Positions 31,668 to 40,348 of a DNA stretch of 64,000 nt are shown piece after piece; the first letter of the stretch is position 1, and each line of letters starts with the position of its first letter. Origin of the DNA: an uncultured Methanoregula sp. (lineage in GTDB: Archaea > Halobacteriota > Methanomicrobia > Methanomicrobiales > Methanospirillaceae); NCBI RefSeq assembly GCF_963667735.1, contig NZ_OY763919.1:1551539-1615538 (forward strand), written 5' to 3'. A program made the position numbers and the translations under genes. A model generated the notes under the pieces. It had not been told where the DNA came from. It was given only the letters and a program-made list of their open reading frames with translations, and did no database searches.

Positions 31668-32303
31668 TTATTTGGGGGCCGCCCCACCGGAGAGTTCTCC
31701 CTTGATCTGCTGGAGGCGGTTTTCCTGGAACTTGATGTTCATCTCCATGCTTTTTATCGCACGGGTGATCTCATCATTGACCCTGACTTTGGCATCATTG
31801 AAATTGTACGTTGTCTCAAGGATCTTCATGAGACGTTTGTTCACGTCGATGCTCTTGCTGAGGCGGGCATATTCGGTGATGATCTCGGAATCGAACCCGG
31901 ACTGTTTTGCCATCTCCATATCGGATTTTATTGCCTGGCGCCGGCTGAGGACATGTTCGATAGCATCGTAGAGTTCCCGGTGGGTAATCGGTTTTAATAC
32001 ATAATCTTCGATGTAAATCCCATATTCCTGGGCCTCGGCAGGAGTGAGCTGTTTGGCGGTGAGCATGAGGACCGGGATCTCTTTTGTCTCGGGATTCTCC
32101 TTCACCCGCTCAAGGGTCTCCCAGCCGTCCACCGGCTCCATCATGATATCCAGGAGGATCAGGTCGGGCGTCACGGTCTTCAAGATTTCCAGACACTCTT
32201 CTCCCCCGTACGCGGCTACTGTCCGGTAACCGCCCCGCTCCAGCATGGTAACAAAAACATCAACGATAAACGGGCTGTCGTCAACAACAAGGATCGTATA
32301 CAT
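31668..32303 (-). CDS. Response regulator with conserved helical C-terminal extension (copy 2)
   Basis: 211 residues, a paralogue of the downstream regulator. The receiver residues are in LVVDDSP, LLDIMMEPVDGWETL, MLTAKQ and LKPI. The helical extension aligns with copy 1 (SGFDSEIITEYARLSKSIDVNK) and ends in a likely coiled coil. The ATG at 32303 overlaps the stop of the roadblock gene (TAATG), so the two are translationally coupled and probably act together. The output is unknown. Confidence 0.88.
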   Translation of the reverse strand: MYTILVVDDSPFIVDVFVTMLERGGYRTVAAYGGEECLEILKTVTPDLILLDIMMEPVDGWETLERVKENPETKEIPVLMLTAKQLTPAEAQEYGIYIEDYVLKPITHRELYDAIEHVLSRRQAIKSDMEMAKQSGFDSEIITEYARLSKSIDVNKRLMKILETTYNFNDAKVRVNDEITRAIKSMEMNIKFQENRLQQIKGELSGGAAPK

Positions 32304-32662
32304 TAAATCGCCTCACCAATTTTCTGCGCAACCGCAAGCATCTGCGTGTGAACCTTTTCCGGATCTGCTGTATCTGTGATGATGGCTGCAATGAGAAAGT
32401 TTTCCCCTGCCCCCATGACCAGTATCGAAGAATCCTGTGCCCGGATCCTGATCGATCTCAATGATTTCATCTTGATGATGCTCCCTACCGATTCTGCCGA
32501 TGCAAGTATGGTAGCCGAAAGAGCGCCAAACCATGGCTCATTCAGATCCCGGTCAAAACTCCGGCCTGCTATTATCCCATCGCGGGATACAAGGGCGCAT
32601 GCTGCCACCCCTTCGATGGATTGAATCATTTCAATGAATGCAGTGATCTTCTCCTTCAACAT
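32303..32662 (-). CDS. Roadblock/LC7-domain protein
   Basis: 119 residues with the roadblock/LC7 pattern: a helix, then ACALVSRDGIIAGRSFD, SATILASAESVGSII, and strands SILVMGAGENFLIAAI. In prokaryotes these proteins regulate small GTPases or act in signalling and motility; here there is no GTPase, and the gene is coupled to a response regulator (one-base overlap). It is divergent from the MinD-like gene. Confidence 0.85.
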   Translation of the reverse strand: MLKEKITAFIEMIQSIEGVAACALVSRDGIIAGRSFDRDLNEPWFGALSATILASAESVGSIIKMKSLRSIRIRAQDSSILVMGAGENFLIAAIITDTADPEKVHTQMLAVAQKIGEAI

Positions 32663-32854
32663 GCCTGTGCTCCTGCTGCGCTACCCTGTGTAATTCATAA
32701 TACCCGATGGGAGCATAAATACATATTGTTTTATAGCATTTTGTTTTTTTTCCATGAAAACAGGGCCATTGATGGGCGGATTTAACCATCTGGCCAAAAA
32801 AATCAAAGAATCCATAAATACCTTTTTCCCTTAAGAGTTGAAATAAAGATTCTG

Positions 32855-33634
32855 ATGATACAGGCATATACCATCACTTCCGGGAAAGGTGGTGTCGGGA
32901 AGACTACGCTCACGGTCAATCTTGGTATATCGCTTGCTCTTCTCAATCACCAGACCTATATTCTCGATGCTGATATCGGTATGGCAAATATGGCCCTCAT
33001 TCTCGGCATGGATGATGTCCCTGTCACGTTGCACGAGGTGCTGGCCGGCAAAGCGGATATCGAGGATGCCATCTATGAAGGACCTGCCGGTGTGAAAGTG
33101 GTTCCCAGCGGGATCTCCCTGCAGGGTTTCCAGCAGGCCGATCCCGATAAACTGCGAGAGGTCATGCACAAACTGGTGGACCGGTGCGAATATCTCCTCA
33201 TCGATGCCCCGAGTGGAATCTCAAAGGAGGGCGTTGTCCCGCTCTCTGTTGCTGATCAGGTTATCCTTGTTGTAAATCCCGAACTGGCATCCATGGCCGA
33301 TGCTCTCAAGACCAAGATCCTCTGTGAAGTGATGGGAGGCAAAGTCTACGGGGCGATATTAAACCGGGCCGGGTCCGAACATACCGAGCTCCGTTCCCAG
33401 AGCGTGGAAGATGTCCTGGGTGTGAAAGTGATCGACGTGGTTCCGGAAGATGCCAGTGTACGAAGGGCTGCGGCCTACAAGATGCCCTGCGTCCTGAAAT
33501 ATCCCAATACCGAAGCATCGAGAGCCTTCCGCAGGATCGCAGCCGAGATCTGCGGCGCCGAATATGAGGACAAGGAACCCAAGCATAAAGACGAGGGGTT
33601 CGTGGACCGGCTTGCCCGGGCTGTATTCCGTTGA
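32855..33634 (+). CDS. MinD/ParA-family ATPase (copy 1)
   Basis: 259 residues. Deviant Walker A KGGVGKTT is at residues 11-18, the second lysine motif follows in ILDADIGMANM, and LLIDAPSGIS is the Walker B region. The C-terminus EGFVDRLARAVFR can form a short amphipathic helix like the membrane-targeting tail of bacterial MinD. A 65-residue membrane protein follows 19 bases later, and a signalling cluster is divergent upstream. It could place something at the membrane or pole; the partner is unknown. A paralogue lies at 55284-56078. Confidence 0.9.
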   Translation: MIQAYTITSGKGGVGKTTLTVNLGISLALLNHQTYILDADIGMANMALILGMDDVPVTLHEVLAGKADIEDAIYEGPAGVKVVPSGISLQGFQQADPDKLREVMHKLVDRCEYLLIDAPSGISKEGVVPLSVADQVILVVNPELASMADALKTKILCEVMGGKVYGAILNRAGSEHTELRSQSVEDVLGVKVIDVVPEDASVRRAAAYKMPCVLKYPNTEASRAFRRIAAEICGAEYEDKEPKHKDEGFVDRLARAVFR

Positions 33635-33653
33635 TACGTGGAGAGATGAACCT

Positions 33654-33851
33654 ATGGCATATGAAGAATACATGCTCGTTCTCTTCGGGGTCGTCATCGT
33701 TACCCAGCAGGTGATTATTTATCTTATGTATGTCCGGATACGCCAGCTGCTCGGGGAACTGGGGTCGATCCACGGCAGGATGCGGATGACGGACACCGAG
33801 CTTGAGAATCTCATCTCACGGGTCGAGGAGTTCAAGCGCGGGAAATTGTGA
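33654..33851 (+). CDS. Small membrane protein with C-terminal coiled coil
   Basis: 65 residues from ATG 33654, with GGAGAGATG upstream. One membrane helix (about residues 7-27, MLVLFGVVIVTQQVIIYLMYV) is followed by a charged amphipathic helix (TDTELENLISRVEEFKRGKL). The frame is open further upstream, but that overlaps the MinD gene. It is probably co-transcribed with the MinD-like ATPase and a candidate membrane partner for it. Confidence 0.7.
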   Translation: MAYEEYMLVLFGVVIVTQQVIIYLMYVRIRQLLGELGSIHGRMRMTDTELENLISRVEEFKRGKL

Positions 33852-33984
33852 AAATTCCTTTCCGCCCTTGCAATAAAATAATCCTTTCTCCCGCCAAGGC
33901 AATCTGTCAGCCGGTCTTTTTTTGATTTATTATCATATACAGACAATAAGATACATAAGTAATATCGGCTAATAGTAAGAGAGC

Positions 33985-34058
33985 GGGGCCATAGGGTAGC
34001 CTGGCCATCCTAGGAGACTGGGGGTCTTCTGACCTGAGTTCAAATCTCAGTGGCCCCA
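33985..34058 (+). tRNA. tRNA-Pro (anticodon GGG)
   Basis: Acceptor GGGGCCA pairs with TGGCCCC, with discriminator A. Anticodon stem GGAGA/TCTTC (one G-U) encloses loop CTGGGGG, giving GGG. T arm CTGAG-TTCAAAT-CTCAG. The variable region is four bases. There is no intron and no encoded CCA. Confidence 0.93.
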
Positions 34059-34095
34059 TCATTTATTCTCGTCATCCTTCCGGGATGATACTATC

Positions 34096-34968
34096 ATGAA
34101 ACTCACGGACACCTGTATCGATTGTTTGTTGTCCCGGGTTGTTTTCGAATGTCAGCTGGCATCTGCCGATCAGGATTGCACCGATAGGACTCTTGCGGAA
34201 TGCCGGGATCTTCTGGGGTCTATGAAAGACTCATCCCTGCTCCATCCGCAGATCGCCAGTGCGGTTCACCGGAAAGCCTGCGAGATGGTGAAAAACCCGG
34301 ATCCGTTCCGGGAGCTCAAGAGGATCGGCAATGAACAGGCGCTTGCCGTATGCCGGCAGGTGCGGGACACCCTTCCTGCGTTCCGCGATCGCGTGCTTGC
34401 CAGTGTCATCGGGAACACGTTCGATTATGCGGTCAAGGACCATGACGTTACATCTGATTTCTCCCGTTTCTTTGCACAGGAGTTCAGAAATGGGCTGGAT
34501 CGCGATGATACCGACCGGATCCTCCCGCTCTGCCAGAGGGTGGTCTATCTCACGGATAATTGCGGCGAGATTGTTTTCGATCGCCTGCTTGTGCAGTATC
34601 TCAAATCGCAGGGATCACAGGTGACCGTGGCAGTCCGGGATGCACCCATTCTCAACGATGCCACTATGGAAGATGCGCTTGCCCTGGGATTCGACCGGTT
34701 CTCCGATCACCTCACCACGACCGGGGCCGGATCAGAGATCGGGCTCGATCTCGACAAGATGCCTCCCGATCTCGCCCGGGCCATTGACACCTGCACCATC
34801 ATCATCTCCAAAGGAATGGCCAACTACGAATCCTTAAGCGAGTACGATTCCCTCCCCCCGGTTGCGTACCTCATGTGCGTCAAGTGCGAGGTTATTGCCG
34901 AAGACATCGGCATTCCCCGGGGTTCGAAGATTGCCCTGTTGAGGGAAGACTCCCGGACAAATCACTGA
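34096..34968 (+). CDS. DUF89/ARMT1-like damage-control phosphatase family protein
   Basis: 290 residues. The N-terminus has the CIDCLLSR cysteine pair of the archaeal subgroup. The core motif YLTDNCGEIVFDRLL contains the Asp and Asn metal ligands of DUF89 proteins. ISKGMANYESLSE and LMCVKCEVIAEDIG are also family blocks. DUF89 members are metal-dependent phosphatases proposed to remove damaged phosphometabolites; the exact substrate is unknown. It starts 37 bases after tRNA-Pro. Confidence 0.85.
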   Translation: MKLTDTCIDCLLSRVVFECQLASADQDCTDRTLAECRDLLGSMKDSSLLHPQIASAVHRKACEMVKNPDPFRELKRIGNEQALAVCRQVRDTLPAFRDRVLASVIGNTFDYAVKDHDVTSDFSRFFAQEFRNGLDRDDTDRILPLCQRVVYLTDNCGEIVFDRLLVQYLKSQGSQVTVAVRDAPILNDATMEDALALGFDRFSDHLTTTGAGSEIGLDLDKMPPDLARAIDTCTIIISKGMANYESLSEYDSLPPVAYLMCVKCEVIAEDIGIPRGSKIALLREDSRTNH

Positions 34969-35125
34969 CCCGGTGCAAACGGGAAGATATCCCTGCCTGT
35001 ACGTTATTACCGGCTAAGCGGAGTTTCCCGCGTTTTTTACAGATTAATCATGAAACCGCCCGTTTTACCAAGGGTAAATCCAAAAATTCCATAAGATTTT
35101 ATCCTTCAGCACGTGAACACTGATC

Positions 35126-35587
35126 ATGGTACTTCCAGATATGGGGATGTCCTTGGGATGGCTGCTCATTGTTGGCGGCGCCGTCCTGCTGCTTGTCGAA
35201 GTGCACAGCCCGGGGTTCTTTGCAACGGTACCTGCAACAGTCATGATCATTCTTGGGATCCTGCAGCTCGCAGGATTTGATATTGCCAACCCGTGGATGG
35301 GTGGCATTGTCGGGATTGTTACTGCACTGTGTGCTGCAGGCTTTACCGTCTGGATGTACGGGAAGATAACTCCCAATGCAAGCCCGACCACGGTCAGCCG
35401 CGATTCGCTGATCGGCAAGACCGGCCGGGTGAAAGTGGCTGTCGATTCAGCGAGTTTATCCGGCAAAGTGATCATCGGCTCAACAGAGTGGAGCGCCCAT
35501 TCACGAGGACCTACAATTCCCGTCAATGCTGAAGTGAAAGTCATCGATTCCGAAGGAGTCCATATTGTTGTTGAAGAGGTAGCATAA
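35126..35587 (+). CDS. NfeD-family membrane protein (short form)
   Basis: 153 residues. Two to three N-terminal membrane helices (WLLIVGGAVLLLVEVHSPGFF, MIILGILQLAGF, GIVTALCAAGFTVWMYG) are followed by an OB-fold C-terminal domain (DSLIGKTGRVKVAVDS to VKVIDSEGVHIVVEEVA). The ClpP-like protease domain of long NfeD is absent. One base separates its stop from the start of the stomatin gene, the classic NfeD-stomatin pair. Confidence 0.9.
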   Translation: MVLPDMGMSLGWLLIVGGAVLLLVEVHSPGFFATVPATVMIILGILQLAGFDIANPWMGGIVGIVTALCAAGFTVWMYGKITPNASPTTVSRDSLIGKTGRVKVAVDSASLSGKVIIGSTEWSAHSRGPTIPVNAEVKVIDSEGVHIVVEEVA

Positions 35588-35588
35588 C

Positions 35589-36671
35589 ATGGCCTTTATC
35601 GAAACCCTCATCATTATATTCCTCATCCTTGCCATCGTTGTAATATTTGCCAAGGGTGTCGTGATCATCCAGCCGTACGAGCAGGGGCTCCAGATACGGC
35701 TCGGCCAGTACGTGGGACGGATGAATCCCGGTTTCCGCTGGGTCGTACCGTTTGTCAGTGACATCACCAAACTCGATCTCAGAACCCAGGTGATGGAGGT
35801 CCCTAGCCAGGAAGTCATCACCAAGGACAACTCCCCGACGAATGTCGATGCCATCGTGTACGTGCGGGTCATCGATCCCGAGAAAGCCTATTTCGAGGTC
35901 TCGAATTACCGGCTTGCAACGGTCGCGCTGGCCCAGACAAGCCTGCGTGGCATCATCGGCGACATGGAACTCGACGAGGTGCTCTACAACCGCGACATCA
36001 TCAACACCAAACTCCGTGACATCCTCGACCGCGAGACCGACCAGTGGGGTGTCAAGGTCGAGCGTGTAGAGATCAAGGAAGTGGACCCGGTCGAGGCTGT
36101 GAAGAATGCCATGACCGAGCAGACCGCAGCAGAGCGTGCCAGAAGAGCGGCAATCCTTCGGGCAGACGGTGAAAAACGTTCGGCAATCTTGAAAGCCGAG
36201 GGTCTCCGGCAGAGCATGATCCTCGAAGCCGAAGGCGAGCGGCAGAGCAAGGTGCTCCGGGCTGAAGGTGAACGGCTCTCGAAAATCCTCCAGGCCCAGG
36301 GTGAGGCGCAGGGACTCCGTATCCTGTCCGTGGGTGCAGCCCCGCTTGACCGAAAAGCGATCACCGTGCTCTCTCTGGATGCCCTCAAGACCATGGCGAA
36401 CGGGCAAGCTACGAAGATCATCTTCCCGTTCGAGATCTCCGAGCTGATCCGTCAGGGAGCAAAGTTCCTCGGTGCAAAGGATGAGTCTCCCGATGAAGTT
36501 GCAGCAAGGCCGGTCATGGATGACAATATTCTCGGTGTGATCCCGAGACCGGAGACGGTTGATGCCATCCTCAAGGAGATCCAGGACGCGGTTCCGAAAG
36601 TAACCGAAGACGAGCTCAAGGATACGAGCAAGCGTAAGGTACCCCCGGCCGCGGACGGGAAAGAGGAGTAA
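35589..36671 (+). CDS. SPFH/band-7 stomatin-like protein
   Basis: 360 residues. An N-terminal membrane hairpin (FIETLIIIFLILAIVVIFAKG) leads to the SPFH domain (VVIIQPYEQGLQIRLGQY to VEIKEVDPVEAVKNAM). A long Ala/Glu-rich coiled coil with repeated ILRAEGERLSK-type units and a C-terminal tail follow. Such proteins form large membrane-bound rings and organise membrane proteases. Operon with NfeD. An A/T-rich stretch follows the stop; the 293 bases up to the convergent protease gene show nothing else. Confidence 0.93.
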   Translation: MAFIETLIIIFLILAIVVIFAKGVVIIQPYEQGLQIRLGQYVGRMNPGFRWVVPFVSDITKLDLRTQVMEVPSQEVITKDNSPTNVDAIVYVRVIDPEKAYFEVSNYRLATVALAQTSLRGIIGDMELDEVLYNRDIINTKLRDILDRETDQWGVKVERVEIKEVDPVEAVKNAMTEQTAAERARRAAILRADGEKRSAILKAEGLRQSMILEAEGERQSKVLRAEGERLSKILQAQGEAQGLRILSVGAAPLDRKAITVLSLDALKTMANGQATKIIFPFEISELIRQGAKFLGAKDESPDEVAARPVMDDNILGVIPRPETVDAILKEIQDAVPKVTEDELKDTSKRKVPPAADGKEE

Positions 36672-36964
36672 TCTCCTCAAGGAAAATTGAATTTTTTTTT
36701 ACTTTTTTTAAAATTCCGATAACGTTAGTTGCGTTCCCCGCAATCCGTCTTTCATCATTATCTATTTCCACTTCGTTTCCCTTCAAGTCCACAGCTCCGC
36801 AGTCACCCCATACCCGGATGTCATGGCAGGAGTGAAACCCTTGTGGGGAAGTGGGGAGTATGGTATGGAGACCTGCCCGATCAGCCCTCAATAGGGATCT
36901 GGCTTATCCCTTCGGCTATCAATCCCTGCCCCTTAAACCATAGCACCGAGATAAAAATGAAAGA

Positions 36965-38287
36965 TTACCGGGGGAGGTTCATCATATACGGCAGGATCAT
37001 CACGGCCAGGAGCACGGCCAGCATCATGTAACTTATTGCGCTGACCACGTAGCCGGAATACTTGATTAGACCCCGCCGGTCCAGCAGCCGGTCAACCGCT
37101 TCCTTGAGGATGAGACCCCCGTCGAGCGGGAGGAGGGGAAGCGCGTTGAAGGTCCCGACAACGAGATTGAACCATCCACACCAGAAGAGGATCTGGATGA
37201 CAAGCCAGAACTGGGGAAATGGCACCTGCCACATTATGGTGTCCACCGTGTCGACCGTCAGGAGTGCGAACTGGCTCCAGCTGGCCGGGTCCATGATCGT
37301 ATAGAGCGGTACTGCCAGCAGAATGATGATGCCTACCGGCTGGTACAGGAGACCGAACTGCTCCTTGACGGCCGGAGCATCATAATACGTGACTCCCATG
37401 AACCCGCTCGTCCGTGTGCCTAAGTCTTTTGGCCAGGAGGTGAGCGTCAGGGTATGCGATTCGGGCTTTCCTTTATTATCCAGGACCAGCGTGACCTGAT
37501 CTCCGGGTTTTGTATTATTCAGGATTGAGGCAACCTCATCCCTTGTATTCACATGAATGCCGTTGACTTCCTGGATAACCGAATTCGGGGGAACGCCTGC
37601 CTGGTATGCCGGGGAATCCACATACACCCCGTGTACAAGCGGAGTGCTGAGCGGTACGGCAAGCCCGAGCAGCAGAATAATGGCAACAAAACAGAGCACA
37701 CCCATAAGAATGTTGTTGGTGATACCGGCTCCGAACATCCTCATCTTGGCAAGACCCCGGCTTTTCTCCTGGTCCTCCTCGTCCGGTTCAACGAATGCTC
37801 CGATTGGGATCACGGCAAGCAGAACTCCCATGGTCTTTACCCGGATCCCTTCCACCCGGCAGAGAATGGCATGGCCGAATTCGTGGATGATCATCGTGAG
37901 GATGAGCCCGAACCAGACTGCAAACGTGAACGGGATAAAATCGTTTACGCCCGGGATAGCGAGCACATTCTTGGGATCATTTGCCATGGTGAGCGCCGGC
38001 CGCTGGGTGACGATATTCTGGGCGGCGACAAGGAGCATGACCGTCATCAGGACCGAGACCACGATGACCATGAGCACGCCCAGCGTCCCATAGAGTCGCA
38101 GGAATGTGCTGAAGGGGAGGAACCGGTCAAAAAACCCGACTTTCTCGGTTTTTATCGCCATCAGGGGACCGTAAAACGTGATATGATCCTGCCAGAGTTT
38201 TCTCTTGTGAATAGTGAATGCTATGAGAGCATACGCTGCAACAAGAAGAACGATCAGAAGGATCCAGTCCATCATTATAGCTGGCAT
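36965..38287 (-). CDS. Site-2 protease family (M50) membrane metalloprotease with PDZ domain
   Basis: About 440 residues with multiple membrane helices. The zinc-binding HEFGH sits in a membrane helix (LTMIIHEFGHAILCR) and the third ligand motif is LLPLDGG near the C-terminus. A PDZ domain lies between them (VDSPAYQAGVPPNSVIQEVNG). Start uncertain: ATG 38287 is taken; TTG 38296 or ATG 38275/38272 are alternatives. Family members cleave membrane-embedded substrates such as anti-sigma factors in bacteria; the archaeal target is unknown. It converges with the NfeD-stomatin pair, whose products can partner with membrane proteases. Confidence 0.9.
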   Translation of the reverse strand: MPAIMMDWILLIVLLVAAYALIAFTIHKRKLWQDHITFYGPLMAIKTEKVGFFDRFLPFSTFLRLYGTLGVLMVIVVSVLMTVMLLVAAQNIVTQRPALTMANDPKNVLAIPGVNDFIPFTFAVWFGLILTMIIHEFGHAILCRVEGIRVKTMGVLLAVIPIGAFVEPDEEDQEKSRGLAKMRMFGAGITNNILMGVLCFVAIILLLGLAVPLSTPLVHGVYVDSPAYQAGVPPNSVIQEVNGIHVNTRDEVASILNNTKPGDQVTLVLDNKGKPESHTLTLTSWPKDLGTRTSGFMGVTYYDAPAVKEQFGLLYQPVGIIILLAVPLYTIMDPASWSQFALLTVDTVDTIMWQVPFPQFWLVIQILFWCGWFNLVVGTFNALPLLPLDGGLILKEAVDRLLDRRGLIKYSGYVVSAISYMMLAVLLAVMILPYMMNLPR

Positions 38288-38578
38288 GTTCAGCAAGATA
38301 AAGCGTTACTATGGCGCATATTTTCTGCTCCGGACTGGAATATAATTCTCTCACGGCTCGTTTTTGGTAAGGTGAAACCATTCTGATTCGTGTCTGCATG
38401 TGGTTCTGCGCTATGCCCGGTAAATAAGAACCGGTTATTATTTTCATTCACTGCCAATCGCAATTTTTCAGCTAGACCATACCGGAAAATTTTCAATCAG
38501 GAGCTGGTCGAAAATAAAAAACCAGAGTCCGGTTGAAATTTCCCAATCAAGGTTTGATTGATCCGGATCAGATTTTCA

Positions 38579-38598
38579 ATCGCGATCCTGATCGCGAT
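38579..38598. repeat. Perfect inverted repeat, copy 1
   Basis: ATCGCGATC, spacer CT, GATCGCGAT: a nine-base-pair palindrome flanked by TTTTCA and AAAAATTTT. The identical 20-base core recurs at 38860-38879. It is a likely dimeric-protein binding site. Confidence 0.7.
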
Positions 38599-38859
38599 AA
38601 AAATTTTAAAATCAAACCTTGATTGAAAATATAAAATCAAAGTCTGCTAAAAATTTTTCAATCAAGGTTCGATGATCAAAAGTTAAGTACCTGTGCACTG
38701 GTTCAAAATAGATGTTCACGACGAAGAAGGTGCCGCGACGCATGATTTTCAATCAAGGTCCGGTTGAAATTTTTTCATCAAGGTCTGCTGAAAATTTTTC
38801 AATCAAGGTTCGATTGAAAAACAAAAATCAAAGCTTGATTGATCTGAAATCAATTTTCA

Positions 38860-38879
38860 ATCGCGATCCTGATCGCGAT
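38860..38879. repeat. Perfect inverted repeat, copy 2
   Basis: Same palindrome as at 38579, 281 bases away, again preceded by TTTTCA and followed by an A-run. Conservation of both the core and the flanks within an otherwise degenerate block suggests function. Confidence 0.7.
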
Positions 38880-38987
38880 TAAAATTCTGAAATCGAAGTC
38901 TGCTTGAAAAAACTGCAGGATCGTACCTGCACCTATACTAATCACCTTGGGAAAAATACGATGTGGACTTTCGGGATCTCGCTCCGT

Positions 38988-39626
38988 TCAGAAATCCCCA
39001 AGACTGCGCTGGGATCGTTGTGCAAGGAGATTCTCGACCGTCTTCCAGCTCCTGCGGGCAATGGGTGGCGGCATTTTGTGCTCTTCGATATATGCGGACA
39101 AGTACCTGATGGTGATCGGGTCGGACGGGTACCCGCTGCCGATCTCCCCGTATTTTTTCGAAAGTTTAGTGATTTCCCGGTCGCGAACAACCTTTGCAAC
39201 GATACTGGCCGCCGACACGATGGCAAATTTCTGGTCTGCATGATGTTCCGAGACAATCTCGCAGGGTTTGTCAAGGCTCCGTTTCACGGTCTCGGCATAG
39301 CGGAAGGTATTGACATCACAGGCATCCACGTAGGCAAGGGACGGGGAGATCTTATTGATCGCCTGTGCATGGGCTCGGGCAACGGCCGCATTCATGGTCA
39401 TCTCCGTGCGGACCCGGTCGATATCCTGCGCATCCAGTTGTATCACCGAAACTCTGCACTGTTTACGGATAATGGGATACAGCCGCTCGCGCTCATGGGC
39501 CGATAATTCCTTTGAGTCTTTCACGCCAAGCCCAGCCAGCACGGATTCCTTTGCCACTCCGACCGCCGCAATTACCATCGGGCCCAGCACGGATCCCTTC
39601 CCTGCCTCGTCAACGCCGCAAATCAC
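38988..39626 (-). CDS. rnhB: Ribonuclease HII
   Basis: About 212 residues. Removes ribonucleotides and RNA primers from RNA-DNA hybrids. Catalytic motif GVDEAGKGSVLGPM at the start, VKDSKELS, YVDACDVN and SEHHADQKFAIVSAASIVAK. Start taken as GTG 39626, just before the conserved ICGVDEAG; a TTG ten codons upstream (39656) is the alternative. Divergent from trkA, so promoters for both lie in the short space between them. Confidence 0.93.
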   Translation of the reverse strand: MICGVDEAGKGSVLGPMVIAAVGVAKESVLAGLGVKDSKELSAHERERLYPIIRKQCRVSVIQLDAQDIDRVRTEMTMNAAVARAHAQAINKISPSLAYVDACDVNTFRYAETVKRSLDKPCEIVSEHHADQKFAIVSAASIVAKVVRDREITKLSKKYGEIGSGYPSDPITIRYLSAYIEEHKMPPPIARRSWKTVENLLAQRSQRSLGDF

Positions 39627-39679
39627 ACGCAGAAGTTGATGCGCAAGATATTTCAATGCCGATGATGGAACCGGTAGGC

Positions 39680-40348
39680 ATGTACATCATCATCGTGGGG
39701 CTTGGGGGAATTGGGAGAAATCTTGCAAAACTGGCAGTCGAGCACGCACATAATGCGGTGGTCATCGACCAGGACGAGGCCCGGTGCAGTGAAGTCCTGG
39801 AACACTACGATGTGCTTGCGGTGACCGGTAACGCTACCGACAAGACCATCCTTGAAGAGGCAGGAATCGACCGGGCCGATGCGCTGATCGCAACCACCAG
39901 CGACGATGCCGTCAACCTGATGACCTGCTGGCTGGCAAAGAAATTCCGGGTACCGAACGTGGTTGCCATTGTCAACCAGCCATCCCATTCCGACTTTTTC
40001 AAGGAAGTGGGGGTACGGATCAGCGAGAACCCTGACGAACTTGTCGCATCCCGGCTTTACTACTGGACGCAGAACCCCCAGCTCCAGCAGCTGGCCTCGA
40101 TACCCGGCGGCTCCATCTTCGAGATAGTTGCCGAAACGGGTTCTCCCATAGTCGGTCACGAGATCCGCGAGCTCAAGGTCAAGGATTTCGTCTTCATCGC
40201 GATCCGGCGCTCAAGCGGCGAACTGATCATCCCGAGCGGCAACGTGAAGATCCAGGCGGGGGATATCTTTACGGTCTTTACCAAGAAAGAGGCCGAAGCC
40301 GACTGCCTCCGGCTTCTCAACAAACAGCTTAAAAAATCAGCGGAGTGA
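39680..40348 (+). CDS. trkA: TrkA-type potassium-uptake regulatory protein
   Basis: About 222 residues. The N-terminal Rossmann RCK_N domain has [10 protein letters not shown] and [10 protein letters not shown] for NAD(H) binding, with VTGNATD and [12 protein letters not shown]. The RCK_C domain is at the end ([22 protein letters not shown]). Start at ATG 39680 (MYIIIVG) by family precedent; ATGs at 39656, 39662 and 39665 are in frame. It gates a Trk or similar K+ transporter, not encoded here. Its 3' end overlaps the convergent reductase gene by 12 bases. Confidence 0.9.
   Translation: MYIIIVGLGGIGRNLAKLAVEHAHNAVVIDQDEARCSEVLEHYDVLAVTGNATDKTILEEAGIDRADALIATTSDDAVNLMTCWLAKKFRVPNVVAIVNQPSHSDFFKEVGVRISENPDELVASRLYYWTQNPQLQQLASIPGGSIFEIVAETGSPIVGHEIRELKVKDFVFIAIRRSSGELIIPSGNVKIQAGDIFTVFTKKEAEADCLRLLNKQLKKSAE

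Larger units (their letters stand above)
38489..38910. repeat. AT-rich block of degenerate, partly palindromic 24-28-nt repeats
   Basis: The non-coding interval of about 700 bases between the site-2 protease and RNase HII contains about ten imperfect copies of TTTTCAATCAAGGTYYG followed by RTTGAAAA, in both orientations (for example at about 38489, 38541, 38608, 38655, 38744, 38773, 38797 and 38826). Many copies are near-palindromes (AATCAAGGTTTGATT). Spacing is irregular, so this is not a CRISPR array. Two perfect inverted repeats, listed separately, lie inside. No replication initiator gene is adjacent. It could be a protein-binding site cluster (origin, partition or nucleoid site) or a decayed element. 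Confidence 0.7.

Noticed and set aside
37553..38386. 277-codon plus-strand frame
   Set aside because: Antisense to the site-2 protease, whose HEFGH and LDGG motifs identify the real gene.
38489..38910. Possible CRISPR array
   Set aside because: Repeats are degenerate, occur in both orientations and are irregularly spaced, with no uniform spacers and no cas gene nearby.
39512..39679. Longer TrkA starting at 39512
   Set aside because: The extra residues are antisense to rnhB and Pro/Arg-rich; the conserved TrkA start MYIIIVG is at 39680.
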